Shown: positions 9,900 through 21,848, counted from the stretch's first letter. The stretch is 64,000 bases of DNA from Orientallactaga sibirica (GCA_036365145.1 JAEOAD010000029.1:24049001-24113000), one strand, 5' to 3'. Made by a program: numbers and translations. Notes: generated from the sequence alone by a model not told the origin.

Positions 9900-11565
9900 T
9901 TAGGAGCCACAGATGACTGAGACGATGTGACAATTGTCTTTCTGTGACTGGGTGAGTTTGCTGAGTATTATCTGTTCCAAGTTTGACCATTTTTCTACAA
10001 ACTTTATTGTGTCATTTTTTCTATATGCTGAATAGAATGCCATCATGATGATATACCACATCTGGGATATCCATTTGTCCAATGCTAGGCATCTGGGTTG
10101 ATTCCAGTTCTTAGCTATTATGAATTGAGCACCTATAAACATAGTTGAGCAAATATCTCTGAACTGAGGCTTGGAGCTTTTGGAGTAAATGCCCAGTAAG
10201 GGAATAACTGGATCTGTTGGTAACTCTAAACTCAACCTTTTCAGGAGCCTCCATATTGCTTTCCATAGTGGTTGTAGCATCTTACATTCCCACCAGCAAT
10301 AAATGAGGGTTTCTATTTCTCCACATCCTCACCAACATTTGTTTTCATTTTATTTATTTATTTATTTTTTAATGTTTGTAATCCTTACTGGGTAAGGTGG
10401 AATATCATAGTTGTTTTAATTTACATTTCCCTGATGGTTAAGTATGTTGAACATTTTCTTAAGTGTGTGCTTTCCATTTGTATTTCTTCCTCTGAGAACT
10501 CCCTGTTCAGTTCTCTGCCCCACTTTGTAATTGGGTTATTTGACTTTTTTTTTATTGTTTAGGTTTTTGAGTTCTTTGATGATTCTAGAAATTAGCCCTC
10601 TGTGAGTTGTATAGCCAGCAAAAATTTTCTCCCATTCTGTTGGCTCTGTTTATTGTATGTTTGTTTGTGAAAAAAACATTTCAGCTTCATGAGATCTCAA
10701 TGGTTAAGTAATTGTTTAAGTCCCTGAGCTACTGGAGTTTTGTTAAGAAAGTATTTTCCCAGTCCAATGTTGTGGAAAGTTCCTCCTTTTTTTTTTTTTT
10801 TTCCTCTAGCAGTAGTAGATTTTTACAGTCTGATATTGAGGTCTTTGATCCATCTGGATTTAATTTTTGTGCATGGTGAGATGTGTGGGTCTTGTTTCAT
10901 TTTTCTGCATATGGTTATCCAGTTTGTCCAGCACCATTTGTTGAAGATGCTGTCTTTTCTCCAGTCTACATTATTAGTGATTTTGTTGAAGATGATGTAG
11001 CTGTAGTTACCTGACCTAAAGTCTGGATCCTCAAATCTGTTCCACTGGTCTATGATCCTCTTTTTATGCCAGTACTATGGATTTGTCATACAGCTTTAGA
11101 TCAGGTCTGTTGATTCTTCCAGAGGTGTTTCTTTTGCTGAGGTTATGTTTGGATATTTGAGGCCTTCTGTCATTCCATATGAATTTTGAGATCATTTGTT
11201 CTATCTCTGTGAAGAAAAATGCTGGTAATTTTATTGATATTGCATTACATCTTTATATTGCTTTTGGTAGGATTGACATTTTTACAATGTTAATTCTGCC
11301 CATCCAAGGGCATGGGAGGTCTTTCCATCTTCTCAGGGCTTCAAAATTTCTTCCTTCAGTGTTTTTATGTTTCTATTATATAAGTCTTTCACATCTTTGT
11401 TTAGTGTTATTTCAAGGTATTTCATTTTTTGTTGCTATTGAAAATAAGACAATGTTTATAATTTCTTTCTGTGTATCTTTGTCCTTTGCATATAGAAAGT
11501 CCACTGGTTTTTGTGTGTTGATTTTGTATTCTGCTACTATTCTGAAGGAATTATCTTAATATCCA
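9900..11565 (-). pseudogene. L1 ORF2 C-terminal remnant
   Basis: The minus-strand frame at 9,900-10,280 carries the conserved ORF2 C-terminal block ('ELPTDPVIPLLGIYSK', 'MWYIIMMAFYSAYRK') and ends at a natural-looking stop near 9,900. Sequence to 11,565 matches the RT-thumb-side part of ORF2. The endonuclease and FADD region are absent through 5' truncation. It is non-functional. Confidence 0.85.
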
Positions 11566-11639
11566 TTGAGTAGCTTCTCTCTCATTCCTTAGTTCTCCTA
11601 GTCTCAATTGAAAATCATTTCCCTCTCTCTGTCTTTCAA

Positions 11640-13210
11640 ACACTCTGTTCTTAAATTTCAGGTTCTAAATGTTTATCTTCCACATATGTGTGAGAATATG
11701 TAGTACTTGTCTTTCTGTGACTGATTTATTTCATTTAAAATAACAATCCTTGCTTACATCCTGCTGTTACAAATGATAGGGGTCCATATTTATAGCTGAA
11801 TGGTATTGTATTATGTATATTTCATACATGTTCTTCATTCATTTATTTTTTAATTTATTTATTTTTTTCTTTTTTTATTGACAACTTCTAGGCTTACAGA
11901 TATTAAACCATGATATTTCCCTCCCCTCTGTCATTCCCCTTCAGAACTCCACTCTCCATCATATCCTCTCCCTCTCTCCATTAGTCTCTCTTTTAATTTG
12001 ATATCACCATCTTTTTCTCCTATTATGAGGGTCTTGTGTAGGTATTGCTAGGCACTGCGAGGTCATGGATATCGAGGCCAATTTATCTCTGGACAGTTGC
12101 ATTGTAAGGAGTCATACCCTTCCTTTGGCTGTTACATTCTTTCCGTCCCCTTTTCCACAATGGACCCTGAGCCTTGGAGGGTGTGATGGGGATGTTTCAG
12201 TGCTGTACACTCCTCTATATCTTCTTCTCAGCACTATGTTGCCTTTTGGGTCATCCTGGTATTCATTGCCATCTGAAATAGAAGCTTCTCTAACCAGAAG
12301 TGAAAGTAGCTTTAATATGTTAATGTGAACACTAAGTGTAGTGCTTTCAGGACAGTTTGGTCAGAATTTAGCCAGACAAGAACAGGATTTACACTGCTAA
12401 GGCTCATGATCTCCCCTGCCATAGACTTTTGATTAGTCTTTTCAGTACCAGGCATGTATTCCCTCCCATAGAGCTGGCCTTCAATCCAATTAGGGAGCAG
12501 TTGGTTCCCCCAAGACCAGACATGCCACTTTTGCACCAGTTCAGTCATTCAGCCTGTCTGGCCAAACCTGAGGTTTCCAGTGTCCACTGTTTTCACCGCT
12601 GATGATTTCTGTCTCATGTATGGCTGCATTTAATGCAGCTTTTTACAACTTTCAGTTGGCTAGTCTGCAGGGAGAAGGTTTTTCTGCTCAGCACCAGCTT
12701 GATTTCTCAGTGACCTTGCCACTCAGGCAAGTGAGGTCTTCAGCAATAGGGTCTTACCATCTGTTTCTCAAGGGAAACCAAGGGTCTTGGCAATAGCCTT
12801 CAATGTTTTAGAGGCAACAGAGACCTCCAAAGCTAACAACTCCCTGGACAGGATCCCATCTCAGGCACTGAAAATTTTCTAGTAACAATCTGTAGCTTTT
12901 GGATGGGCCATTATTCAAAAGAGTAGTTTTACATAATTCATTCCTTTCATAATAGACAGACACCTAGGCTGTTTCAATTCCATGTTGTTTTGAATAGTGC
13001 ATTAGTGAACATTAGTGAAAATATCACATAACCAGAGTAATTTCATTTCCTTTGGATAAGTACACAAATTATGATCATTAGGTCCTAAAGATGTGTTTTT
13101 AATTTTTCATGAACTGCCATACAGTTATGCAGAAATTATCTGTGAATTTATATTCTAACTGTGCGTCAAATACCCCTTTTCTCTACATCATCACCCTATT
13201 CCCTTTTATC
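11640..13210 (-). mobile_element. Old L1 3' region, split by a younger L1
   Basis: Two arms of one old antisense L1 (L1M-like from landmarks): 11,640-11,847 ('ctgctgttacaaatgatagg', 'gctgaatggtattg') and 12,916-13,210 ('tttcatttcctttggataag', 'tgccatacagttatg'). The arms continue one another in consensus order. The gap is filled by the L1 end at 11,848-12,915. Confidence 0.65.
11848..12915 (-). mobile_element. L1 3' UTR insertion (family B), antisense
   Basis: It starts at the left with T-rich sequence (complement of a poly-A tail). It shares its body, in reverse orientation, with 27,850-28,440: the 'gagaagcttct', 'acccaaaaggcaacatagtg' and 'ccttgatatccatgacct' blocks. It contains 'cttcagcaatagggtcttacc' near 12,738. 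It is 3' UTR only with no ORF2, so it is a strongly 5'-truncated insertion nested in an older L1. Confidence 0.75.
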
Positions 13211-13214
13211 TTTC

Positions 13215-13325
13215 TTGTTTTTCCTGAGAACTCAGTATGTACCCCAGGCTGGCTTTAAACTCATTATTTTCCTATCTCTGCCTCCTAAATGCTGTAATTG
13301 TAGGCATGCTCCACTGTGTCTGAAT
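13215..13325 (-). repeat. Degenerate B1-like SINE
   Basis: The complement carries the B1 order: 'ccaggctggctttaaactca', 'tctgcctcctaaatgctgtaattgtaggcatgc'. It is old and diverged. Confidence 0.5.
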
Positions 13326-13456
13326 TTTTGAGAATTAAAAAAAGTTTGAAGTGAGAGGACTTCTCATGGTGTTTTGATTTGCATCTACCCAGCATGCAAT
13401 TATATTGAGCCTTTTCCACATACCTGCTGTCATTTTTTGTGTGTCTTCTTTAAGAA

Positions 13457-13472
13457 ATATCTACTTAAATCT
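13457..13472. repeat. TSD copy 1 (ATATCTACTTAAATCT)
   Basis: First of three copies of the target sequence. It matches 14,605-14,620 over 16 bp and 13,563-13,575 over its last 13 bp. Confidence 0.8.
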
Positions 13473-13562
13473 TTTTTTGTTGTTGTTGCTGTTTTTGGTT
13501 TTGGTTTTGTTTTTCGAGGTAGGGTTTCACTCTAGTCCAGGCTGACCTGGAATTCACTCTGT
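13473..13562 (-). repeat. B1 SINE, 3' part, antisense
   Basis: A T-rich left end (tail complement) is followed by 'cgaggtagggtttcactctagtccaggctgacctgg', the complement of a B1 3' half. The copy is truncated at its B1 5' side and abuts target-site copy 2 (TCTACTTAAATCT, 13,563-13,575). Confidence 0.8.
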
Positions 13563-13575
13563 TCTACTTAAATCT

Positions 13576-14604
13576 TGATGACCCACCAAAGTTAATGGTA
13601 AGACCCTACTGCCAAAGACACCATATGCTGTTGATATGGAACATGGAGAGACCTGGCTGGGATCTAGAAGAGAATCAGTCTCCAGACAGTTAGCTTGTCT
13701 AGTGCCAGAAGGTGCTGCATAAGAGAATGGGGGAAAATGATCAACATCTGTCCAAGGAACTCATAGTCTAAGCTACTCAGCAGCAAACAACCTGCCATGA
13801 TGCTCACACAAGTACAATAGTGGGACACAGACATGGTGGGTAACTAACTGCTCTTGATTTAGCTAATGGGTCCATTCAGTGGAATGGTACTCATGGCTAG
13901 AACTGGGAAACAAGTCAGAAAAATATCCAAAACATGAGCCTACTCCCCAATCTGAAGCTCCCATCAATTGTGGGCTACGAAAGGGCCTGCACCTATCACA
14001 TTCTCTCTAAAATAATAATGGTTATCCCATTTATTTGGTGCAGACTTCACTCTCCATTGGAGAATTTGCTTCTCTTTTTCAGATGGATGCAGAACCTGAG
14101 GAGAGAATCAGCCCATTGCACCTCACCAGAGCCCCAGCTGAAACCATGGAGTAATTGAGGAAATGAATAAGAGTGCTGCTTTCTTGGTGAACCTGGTACT
14201 AGCACAAGGGTAAAGGAGATCAACACAGAGAACACTCAGCAACTACTAAAGCAGAGATCCAGAAACACAGAGGCTCCCAACATCTCACCACTGAAGTACA
14301 CCTAAAACAAACCCAACATGGCTCAGGGAAATTTGTGGAAGAGGGGGTGGAAAGATTGTTAGAACCACAAGTTGGGACATTATGCACAGAGACATTGTCT
14401 CTTCCCTATACCTGATGGCTATCTCCACAATGCATGGCCCACATTCCCCAATGAGGAAGGTCCCTTCAGAGGGAAGAGGACAGGGAGGAGTCTAATGATG
14501 GTACTGACATGGCTGTATACACACTATGTCCATAACTAATTTAAAAAACTTTAAAAAAAGAAAATAAATGTATAGTTAAAAAAAAAAACAGCTCAAAAAA
14601 TAGA
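13576..14604 (+). mobile_element. L1 3' UTR insertion (family A), sense
   Basis: About 1 kb of L1 3' UTR ending in an A-rich tail (14,540-14,600). Its body is the reverse of the 8,040-9,060 sequence ('ggtaagaccct...ccatatgctgttgatatgg', 'gttgggacattatgc'). The outer TSD copies at 13,457-13,472 and 14,605-14,620 bound the composite. The short frames inside (13,934-14,158 and antisense 14,047-14,235) are non-coding UTR. Confidence 0.8.
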
Positions 14605-14620
14605 ATATCTACTTAAATCT
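14605..14620. repeat. TSD copy 3 (ATATCTACTTAAATCT)
   Basis: Right-hand target-site duplication of the L1 insertion, identical over 16 bp to 13,457-13,472. Confidence 0.8.
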
Positions 14621-15638
14621 ATTGCCCTCTTAATAGATTAATTAGTTATGAGACTAATTTTTGGTTCATTTTAAATTTCTTTTTTCAGTTCAGGTTTTGG
14701 AGTTCAGAGATTCTGAGTTTTAACTCTTGCAAGATTTATAGTTTATAAATGTTTTCTTTCAATCATGTCCATTCTTTTTACTCTCTTGATGGTTTCCTTT
14801 GCATGCAACAGTTCTTTTTTAAAATATGAGATGACCCTAATGTTTATTTTTATTTTGTTTTCTGTATTTACCAGGTCTTGTCTATGGATGTCAGGGTGGA
14901 AACTGTTGTCCAATCTCATGTCTTGACATATTTATGCTATGTTTTCTTATACTTATTTTTTTATTAGGAGAAAATAGTTTTCTTTAATCACAAAAATCAA
15001 GGTTAACTTTTATCAATATCAATTACATTGATTTCAATTTGTTATCATAATCTCATGTTAACATTTTATTATTCATTCAGCATTGCAATTTGCTTTGACG
15101 TTTATCTAATATAAGGTAAATTACTTCTAATTACAATTGAATACTGGCTACTAAGAAAATACCAGATTTCAGTTATGAAGTTTGGGGATTCTGGTTATTT
15201 AAAATCTTACACAATTCTAAGAGGATTCTAGAACTAAATCTCTAGCATTTCTGTTACTTATCTTCTGTGTATGCACATTGCATTGCTCTTCTTTCCCTTA
15301 TAATTTTATAGTGGTCAACATTGATAGAAACATCTGCAGCCACTAGTTATTGAATATTGACCAGACTTTAGATCATATTAATTTCTATTTCTTAGAACTT
15401 CCTAAATCTTTATGATACCTATTTTTTTTTCATTTTATAGTAGTTACATTTCTTAAATTATAGATATTGTTGTTTAATTTAATTTGTTTCTGAAATTCAT
15501 GGAATTGCAACCAGTTTTAGGTAGGCTATTGATCCTATTTCATATTTTTTTGTTAGATTAGGTCCTTTAACACTAATTTTGTCTTATCAACTGAATAATT
15601 TTATATTAACAAGAACCCATCATTAAGATTCTAGGAAT
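14621..15638. other. Unassigned AT-rich sequence
   Basis: No exon, RNA gene or clear repeat. T-rich, and possibly very old repeat material. Confidence 0.5.
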
Positions 15639-15870
15639 GGGGCTGGAGAGATGGCTTGGAACTTAAGGTACTTGCCTGCAAAGCCAAAGGATCCAGGTTT
15701 GATTCCTCAAGACCCATTTAAGCCAGAGGCACAAGATGGTGCATGTATCTGGAGTTTGTTTTCAAAAGCTGGAGGCCCTGGCATGCCCATACTTTCTCTA
15801 TATCTGCCTCTCGCTCTCTCTCAAATGAATAAATAAAAATTTTAAAATAAAAAAATAAATAAATACAAAA
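15639..15870 (+). repeat. tRNA-like SINE (jerboa-type)
   Basis: The head 'ggggctggagagatggctt' is followed by a box-B-like 'ggtttgattcctc', the body 'gtgcatgtatctggagtt', a pyrimidine tract and an A-rich (AAAT)n tail. The order matches the other copies in this window. Confidence 0.9.
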
Positions 15871-16381
15871 TAAAAATAAGAAGTAATATACCATTAAAAA
15901 GATTATAGACATGATGTAAAACACATCTTGCAAAAAGACAAGATTAATATAGAATAATATAATATAATATATAATAATAAAATCAAACATTATTTTTTAG
16001 CCTCAGAGAATGTTGTGAAGCAATATTAAAATAACAATTAATCATTTTAATAACTCAGACTCACACATGCTAATTGATGTCTTGAAGGTTAAATAACCTT
16101 GAAGTAGCAGAACTAGAATTTGAAAGTTGTATTCTCTTGCCTAGTGTCCTTTGTACTTAAAAATTTATATTTACAGATTACCAGCCCTGCAACATTATAA
16201 GAAACATTGACCCATGTTATTCACTTCTTTGGTTTGTATAACTGTGGCTTAGATTTCTACAGTTAGTAAATAAAATAAAAGACTGAAAAATAAGATGAGA
16301 GATCCAGCCTGCCATAGATTGAGATTTTGGAAGGTGAGAATTAATCATAAGTATTTTTAGGATATTTTAAAGTCATTTTTT

Positions 16382-16600
16382 CATATTTAAAAATTTTATT
16401 TATTTATTTATCTGAGAAACAGACACAGAGAGAGTGACAGACAGACAGAATGGGCACAGCAGGGCCTTCAACCACTGCAAACAAACTACAAATACATGAC
16501 CACCTTGTACATCTGGCTTATGTGGGTGCTAGGGAATTGAACCTGGGTCCTATGGCTTTGCAGGCAAGCTCCTTAGCCACTAACCCATCCCTCCAGCCCT
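16382..16600 (-). repeat. tRNA-like SINE, antisense (first of a pair)
   Basis: The complement of the SINE: an A-rich tail complement at the left, a purine tract, and the head complement 'catccctccagccc' at the right. It is flanked by AAGTCATTTTTT at 16,370-16,381 and 16,602-16,613. Confidence 0.85.
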
Positions 16601-16613
16601 CAAGTCATTTTTT

Positions 16614-16882
16614 TAAAAATTTTTAAAAAATTTTATTTATTTTTTGGAGAGAGATATAGAGAGAGACAGAGAGGGAGAGAGAAACAGATAAAGAATTGGG
16701 CACGCCAGCAGTCTCTCAGCTGCTGCAAACAAAATCCAGATGCATGTGGCCCCTTGTGGGCAAGTGTGGCATTGCACCCTTGTGTCACTTTGCATCTGGC
16801 TAAACGTGGGACCTGGAGATTGGAACTGGGTTCTTAGGCTTAGCAGACAGGCGCCTTAACCACTAAGCCATCTCTCCAGCCC
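16614..16882 (-). repeat. tRNA-like SINE, antisense (second of a pair)
   Basis: A longer subfamily copy with the head complement 'gccatctctccagccc' at the right end and a body containing 'ggccccttgtgggcaagtg'. It is flanked by AAGTCATTTTTT at 16,602-16,613 and 16,885-16,896. Confidence 0.85.
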
Positions 16883-16896
16883 TCAAGTCATTTTTT

Positions 16897-17365
16897 TTAA
16901 ACTGCTGCTTTCTTCAATTTTCTCATAGAAAGAAAAGAAGAAACAAAGTAAACTTTCACATAACAGGAATTTCCTTTTAATAACAATTTTGCATGTTATT
17001 TATGACCCCTTTCTCAAATCCTCCATTCTTTATAAAGTCATTTGAGAGTTATGGCTGGAAAGAACATTTATGTTCAAATAAGTTAATTAAAAACTATACA
17101 TTGCAAGTCAATTTTAAAAGTTGTTTAATAGTAAGTAGGTTTTAAAATTAGTTGATGACTTTCTTGCCACATTAAGTGTTTAATTGGGTATGTGTGTAAG
17201 AAAGAGAAAGAGATAAGAAGGAATGAAGGGACAGACAGAAAGATAGGGAGAGGAGAGGGAAGAACTGTGTCAAAAGTTGATTCAAGAAATCAAAATTATG
17301 ATTGTAGTGGGCAATATTCCAGAGAGATAAAAAAGATATAGCATTTGATGTGGCCATTCTTTCTG
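16897..17365. other. Unassigned sequence
   Basis: AT-rich, with a purine-rich patch around 17,200-17,262. No gene or repeat identified. Confidence 0.45.
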
Positions 17366-17635
17366 CTGGGGCAATGGTTCAATCAGTAAAGTGCTTGCCA
17401 TGCAAGCCTAGCCTGGGGAACTTAGTAAAGATCTTCAGTATCTACCTAAAATCCAAGCATGGTGGCACATGTCTCTTGTATTCCCAGTTGTGGAGAGGTA
17501 GAGGAAAAAGATCTTGGAGGATTCCTGCTTATCTAGTCTAGCCTACTCAGCAAGCTCTAGGTTCAGGGGGAGATCTTGTCTCAAAAACACAAGGTAGAAA
17601 GCAATTGAGAAAATTTACAGGCATCAACCTCTGGC

Positions 17636-17637
<2 letters not shown>
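17366..17637 (+). repeat. B4-like SINE
   Basis: A tRNA/ID-like head ('ctggggcaatggttcaatcagtaaagtgcttgcc') is joined to a B1-like body ('aagcatggtggcacatgtct', 'gatcttgtctc'), the rodent B4 order. A long CA repeat follows directly, a common B4 tail. Confidence 0.75.

Positions 17638-17686
<49 letters not shown>
17638..17686. repeat. (CA)n microsatellite
   Basis: An uninterrupted CA dinucleotide run of about 24 units at the 3' end of the B4-like SINE. Confidence 0.97.
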
Positions 17687-17687
<1 letters not shown>

Positions 17688-17689
17688 AG

Positions 17690-20424
17690 CTCACTTCCCA
17701 CATAGTTGTGGATCCACGCACATGCAAACAAGCACATAAGAATGCATGCTATGTCTAGCACACCAAAAAAGTAAATACAAGATGACAATTCTGATATTTG
17801 CTCTTATGGTAAACTTCAGAATTCTGACAGCAAAGGTCCATGGAGGGAGTGTGAACACATGCTACTGGTAGAAGTAAGACACCAGAATTTAAGTCTTTTG
17901 GATTTAGCTATTTGCTTGTTCCTATAATATCAATTACCTTTTTATGCGAGACCTCCTAGAGAATTCTTCCAAAACTAGGGAACAGACACAAGTACCAACC
18001 TATAGTACACAATGGTTGAATTAGTTGATTGATTAACACATCCTTCTGTGGAAATGACAGATCCCACTCAAGTGTCAAGAATAAAAAGCTATTTATCCAA
18101 AGCTTGTTTCTGAGAACAAAGGAGTTGGAAATTGTCATTTGCATTATGACAACACACAAGATCAGGCAAAGGACTTAAGCTTTGTGGTGGCTGTGGATAA
18201 GGGGAAGCTGTGACAGGCTAGTGAGAGGTTCCGATTTCCTTTCTCTAATTAGTCCTAAAGTGGGAAGGAGATAAATATTAGAAAATTTGTCAGTCATTAA
18301 TCAAGCTCTTACCATCGTGAGCTCATTGATATTTGGACTGTTTTATTTTGAGAGATAAAAATCTCACTTTCGGTAGTAACAATGACTGTTACAAAGAGGA
18401 AGTTGGAATCTTGGGCTGATTACTAAAGTTGTGAGTCAGATATCCATTTGTGCATATAGCTTGGCCCTTGATCACTTGGATACTCTCAGTTCCTAACTTT
18501 AATTTTTTTTTTTTTTTTTTTTTTGATGAGAGTGGCTGAATTAAATACATGATTAAATTGATCAGATGACAAAGATCATGAACATCATGCCAGAACAAAG
18601 GACAATTGACAGATGCCGGAGCATGCTTTGAACACCATCAGTACAATTCAAAGAACAAATCCCACAGACCAAAAAAATAAAAATCATTAAGCCAAACAGT
18701 ATTTTCTTTTCATTTTAAGGCATCCAGATCCTTCTACTATACCTATTCCATTTACTTCAGTACAAGGAGCCCCAGCCATGGCTAGGTCCCACAATTACAA
18801 GCTGTCTATGCTAGAACAATGTTTGTCACTAATCGTGAAAATGGATGGAGCTTGGTCTATTTCCTGCATGATTGTGAAGTGTTATCATTGGTAACCTCTT
18901 AAAGAGTTAATGATAACTTTTGAACAGTATATTTTGTTTTTATGATCCCATCCATAGGAAAGTATTCTCAATGCATTAGCAAGGAGCCAGTAACTCCCTA
19001 ATATTATATGCCTTAAAAAACCAAGAAGGGCCTTATGATGAAGCCCATGTCTGACTCTTGTAATCTCAAGTCTTGGTGATTTCTATAATTAAAATTAAAC
19101 TCGTCTGGGTAAAGACCATTCTCAAGAGTATTATTTTGAAGCAATTGAGGCATTAGTCTGAGGAAAACAGGACCAGACATATGAGATAGTATGGGGTAAG
19201 GGCACATAAAGTTCCAGGATTTTAATGACTATATTATTTCCTTCCTGGAAGATAATGACACAAAATCACAGGTTGGTAGAAACAAATATAAGCACCTCCA
19301 ACAATAAGTCTATGAGGTCCCATCTAATGAAACTTGAACTTTCCAGAGGTTCTTATCATGCGTTTGAGGAGACATGGTTAGACTTAGAAAAGTTACTATT
19401 ATTTGGGAAAATATAAGATCATATTAAAATGAGTATGATTTCATGTAACATACGAGTGGAGAAAAGAGAGTCTGAGGCCTTATGGATGGATGTGTTAGTC
19501 TGTTGCTCTAATTGAATAAGACATGCTGTTTTACTTAGAGAAAGTAACAGGTTATTCAGCTCAAGGTATGCAGTGGAGGATCAGTGATCAAAGAGCTGCC
19601 TCCAAAGAAGGCCTTCCTGCTGGATGATGCAGAGTCCCATGGTGGCACAAGCCATTGCTTGGGAAGAGGAGACAGAGCCAGCCTGGATGGTTAAAGCAGA
19701 TCCCTCTCTGTGTAACCCATTTACCAGTTTGTAAATGGAATAGGATGTCCAAGACAGAACTGTTAAAAACACAAGCACTTCTAAAGGTTCCCCTTGTTCT
19801 ATTCCTTCATCTCTTTTAAGATAGGTTTTATGGATCTTGCTGGGGGAAAAATGCATTTGTGCCATAGCAGTGGACAGCAATGATAAGTATAAAGGAAGTG
19901 AAAAATAACAATTATTGTATGCAAAGATCATCTTAAAACAGTAATTAGATCATCCTGGTGTGACAGCTTAGCCCACTGTAAGCCATCATTAGCCTGCACC
20001 TTTATTTTATGAAGCTATATGCTTTTAGTTATCAGATACTTGTGGAAAATTTCTGAGAAGGATCAAGTTGAGGCTGTCTATTGGAATAACTACCCAATTT
20101 TGTATAATTTTGATTTACTTCTTTGGTTTTGAAATATGCATCAAAAATGATTTTCTGAGTTTTACTGTTGTGTGTATGATTAATAGTGCTTGATAAGATC
20201 CTCCCCAGTCCAAATCAAGAGATGCTTCCTCTGAGATCTCTCACTATGCAGAGGTCTGTTGATTGAAGATTGCATAAAACAGATATGGTATTTGCATGTG
20301 TATGTGGTGTCAGTGTGTTTGTGTGTGTGTGTGTGTGTACTCATGTGTGTAAGTAAAGGAATGTGTGTGCCATGACACACATACAATGGTCAGAGGAGGA
20401 CAACCTCAACTATAGATCCTTTCC
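17690..20424. other. Unassigned sequence with minor repeats
   Basis: I see no exon. A T-run of about 23 bases lies near 18,502-18,524. A weak antisense old-LTR resemblance lies around 19,480-19,960 ('tgttagtctgttgctctaattgaataagac', a pattern like other old LTR complements), with low confidence. A GT run lies at 20,318-20,340. Confidence 0.45.
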
Positions 20425-20660
20425 TTCCATCTTGTATGAGGCATTGTTTCTCATTTCATTGTTCACCACTATGGTAGCCAGGCTGGCTATCCCCCAAGCT
20501 TCAGGGAAATTCTCCTTTCTCTGACTACCTTCGTGACATAGAAATGCTGGGATTTCTAAAGCAGTCAGGGAAATTCTCCTTTCTCTGAAACAAATATCTA
20601 GTCATGTGTGACATAGAAATGCTGGGATTTCAGACATTCATGCTAAAGCATCTGGATTTT
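20425..20660 (-). repeat. Degenerate B1-like SINE with internal duplication
   Basis: The complement carries a B1-like order ('gtagccaggctggctat', 'gaaatgctgggatttc'). A segment is repeated (20,501-20,555 and 20,565-20,630). The second copy's middle is replaced by 21 bases identical to 20,737-20,757. Confidence 0.55.
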
Positions 20661-20696
20661 TGTGGTTTCTGTAAATCTGAACTCAGTTGCTCACAC

Positions 20697-20990
20697 TGTG
20701 ATGGTTAATAACTTGATAGGATTTAGAATCATCATGGAAACAAATATCTAGTCATGTCTATGAGGAATTTTCTAGATCATATAAATCATCCCAACAGGGC
20801 ATCATCATCCCATGGCCTGGGCTCCTGAACTATATCAAATGAAGGAAGCTGGCTGAGCATTCATCACTTTGCTGAACAAGGCCAGCTGCCTCAAGTCTCT
20901 GTCATGGTGCATTCTTCTATGGTGAACTGTAATCCGGGAACTGCAAGGGGAAATGAACACTTCTTCCCTTAAACTGATTTTTTGTTGACT
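20697..20990 (+). mobile_element. LTR of a rodent MaLR-like family
   Basis: It begins 'gtgatggttaataacttgatagg' and carries 'gaggaattttctaga', 'catggcctgggctcctgaact', 'ccagctgcctcaag' and 'tatggtgaactgtaatcc' in the order seen in related LTRs. No coding content; the 3' end is uncertain. Confidence 0.6.
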
Positions 20991-21817
20991 AATGATAGTT
21001 TTTCAATGAGATAGTTGAATTATGAGAAGTTTATTACTACACACAATTCCTTAGGAAGTCCTATTTTATTCATTGATCCATCACCCAAGCCATGAAGAAT
21101 TGTTTAAGAAGAGTGTATGGGGAGAAGGGAAGGAGAGTACCTACCTGAGTAGCAGTCTCACTTTCAACCTAGCTGCCAGCAGGAGCAATGCTACAGGAGC
21201 CAGAGCTCTGTGTGCAGACAAGGTCCATGCAGGCCTTCTGCAGGTGAACTGTAATCTGGGAACCACAAGTCAGGTCACTGATTTTTTGTTGTGTGTCAAT
21301 GGGGGGAGGAGAACAGGCATTATTTCTGTGGCTTCTCAGATCCACCAATGCTACAGGAGCCAGAGCTCTTTGTACTTTGAAGGCCTTAGTTACCAACAGC
21401 ACCTGTAATCTCCTCGTGCCACCTCATGTTCAAGTCCTGACAGCCAGCCTTCCCACTATTCTCTGTGGGTATCACACCCTCCTCACTTACAAGATAAAGG
21501 CCCCTGGCTGTGTTGAATCATGGGGTACTCAATGCAGGTGATGGAGGAGGTAACATGAAACATCAAGGAGCATCCAGGGTCTGTGTCATGGTGTAAAAAG
21601 TCACTGGTGGTATCAGTCATCAGTTACCTCAAAGCCCAGTTAGGGATTGACTCTCTACCTGTCTTGGAATTTATATCTCTGCAGTCCCTATGGTCAAACC
21701 TCATGTGGCCAAGGCTGTTTGTATTAATGGGAAGCTCTTCAACTACTTAGAATTTATCTGGAGAATCAGCACCAGTATTCCTGCCTACCCCAGAATCTGC
21801 ACTATGGACTTTGATTT

Positions 21818-21848
<31 letters not shown>

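Larger units (their letters stand above)
8040..11565 (-). mobile_element. 5'-truncated LINE-1, antisense, with long 3' UTR
   Basis: From the left: an L1 3' end, about 1.5 kb of 3' UTR (8,040-9,900, interrupted by an LTR), then the ORF2 C-terminal region to about 11,565, where the element stops (ordinary 5' truncation). The 3' UTR matches the antisense L1 end at 31,120-32,330 ('ggtgtctctgatcaacagct', 'actgggagttaca') and, in reverse orientation, the sense copy at 13,576-14,604. Confidence 0.85.
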
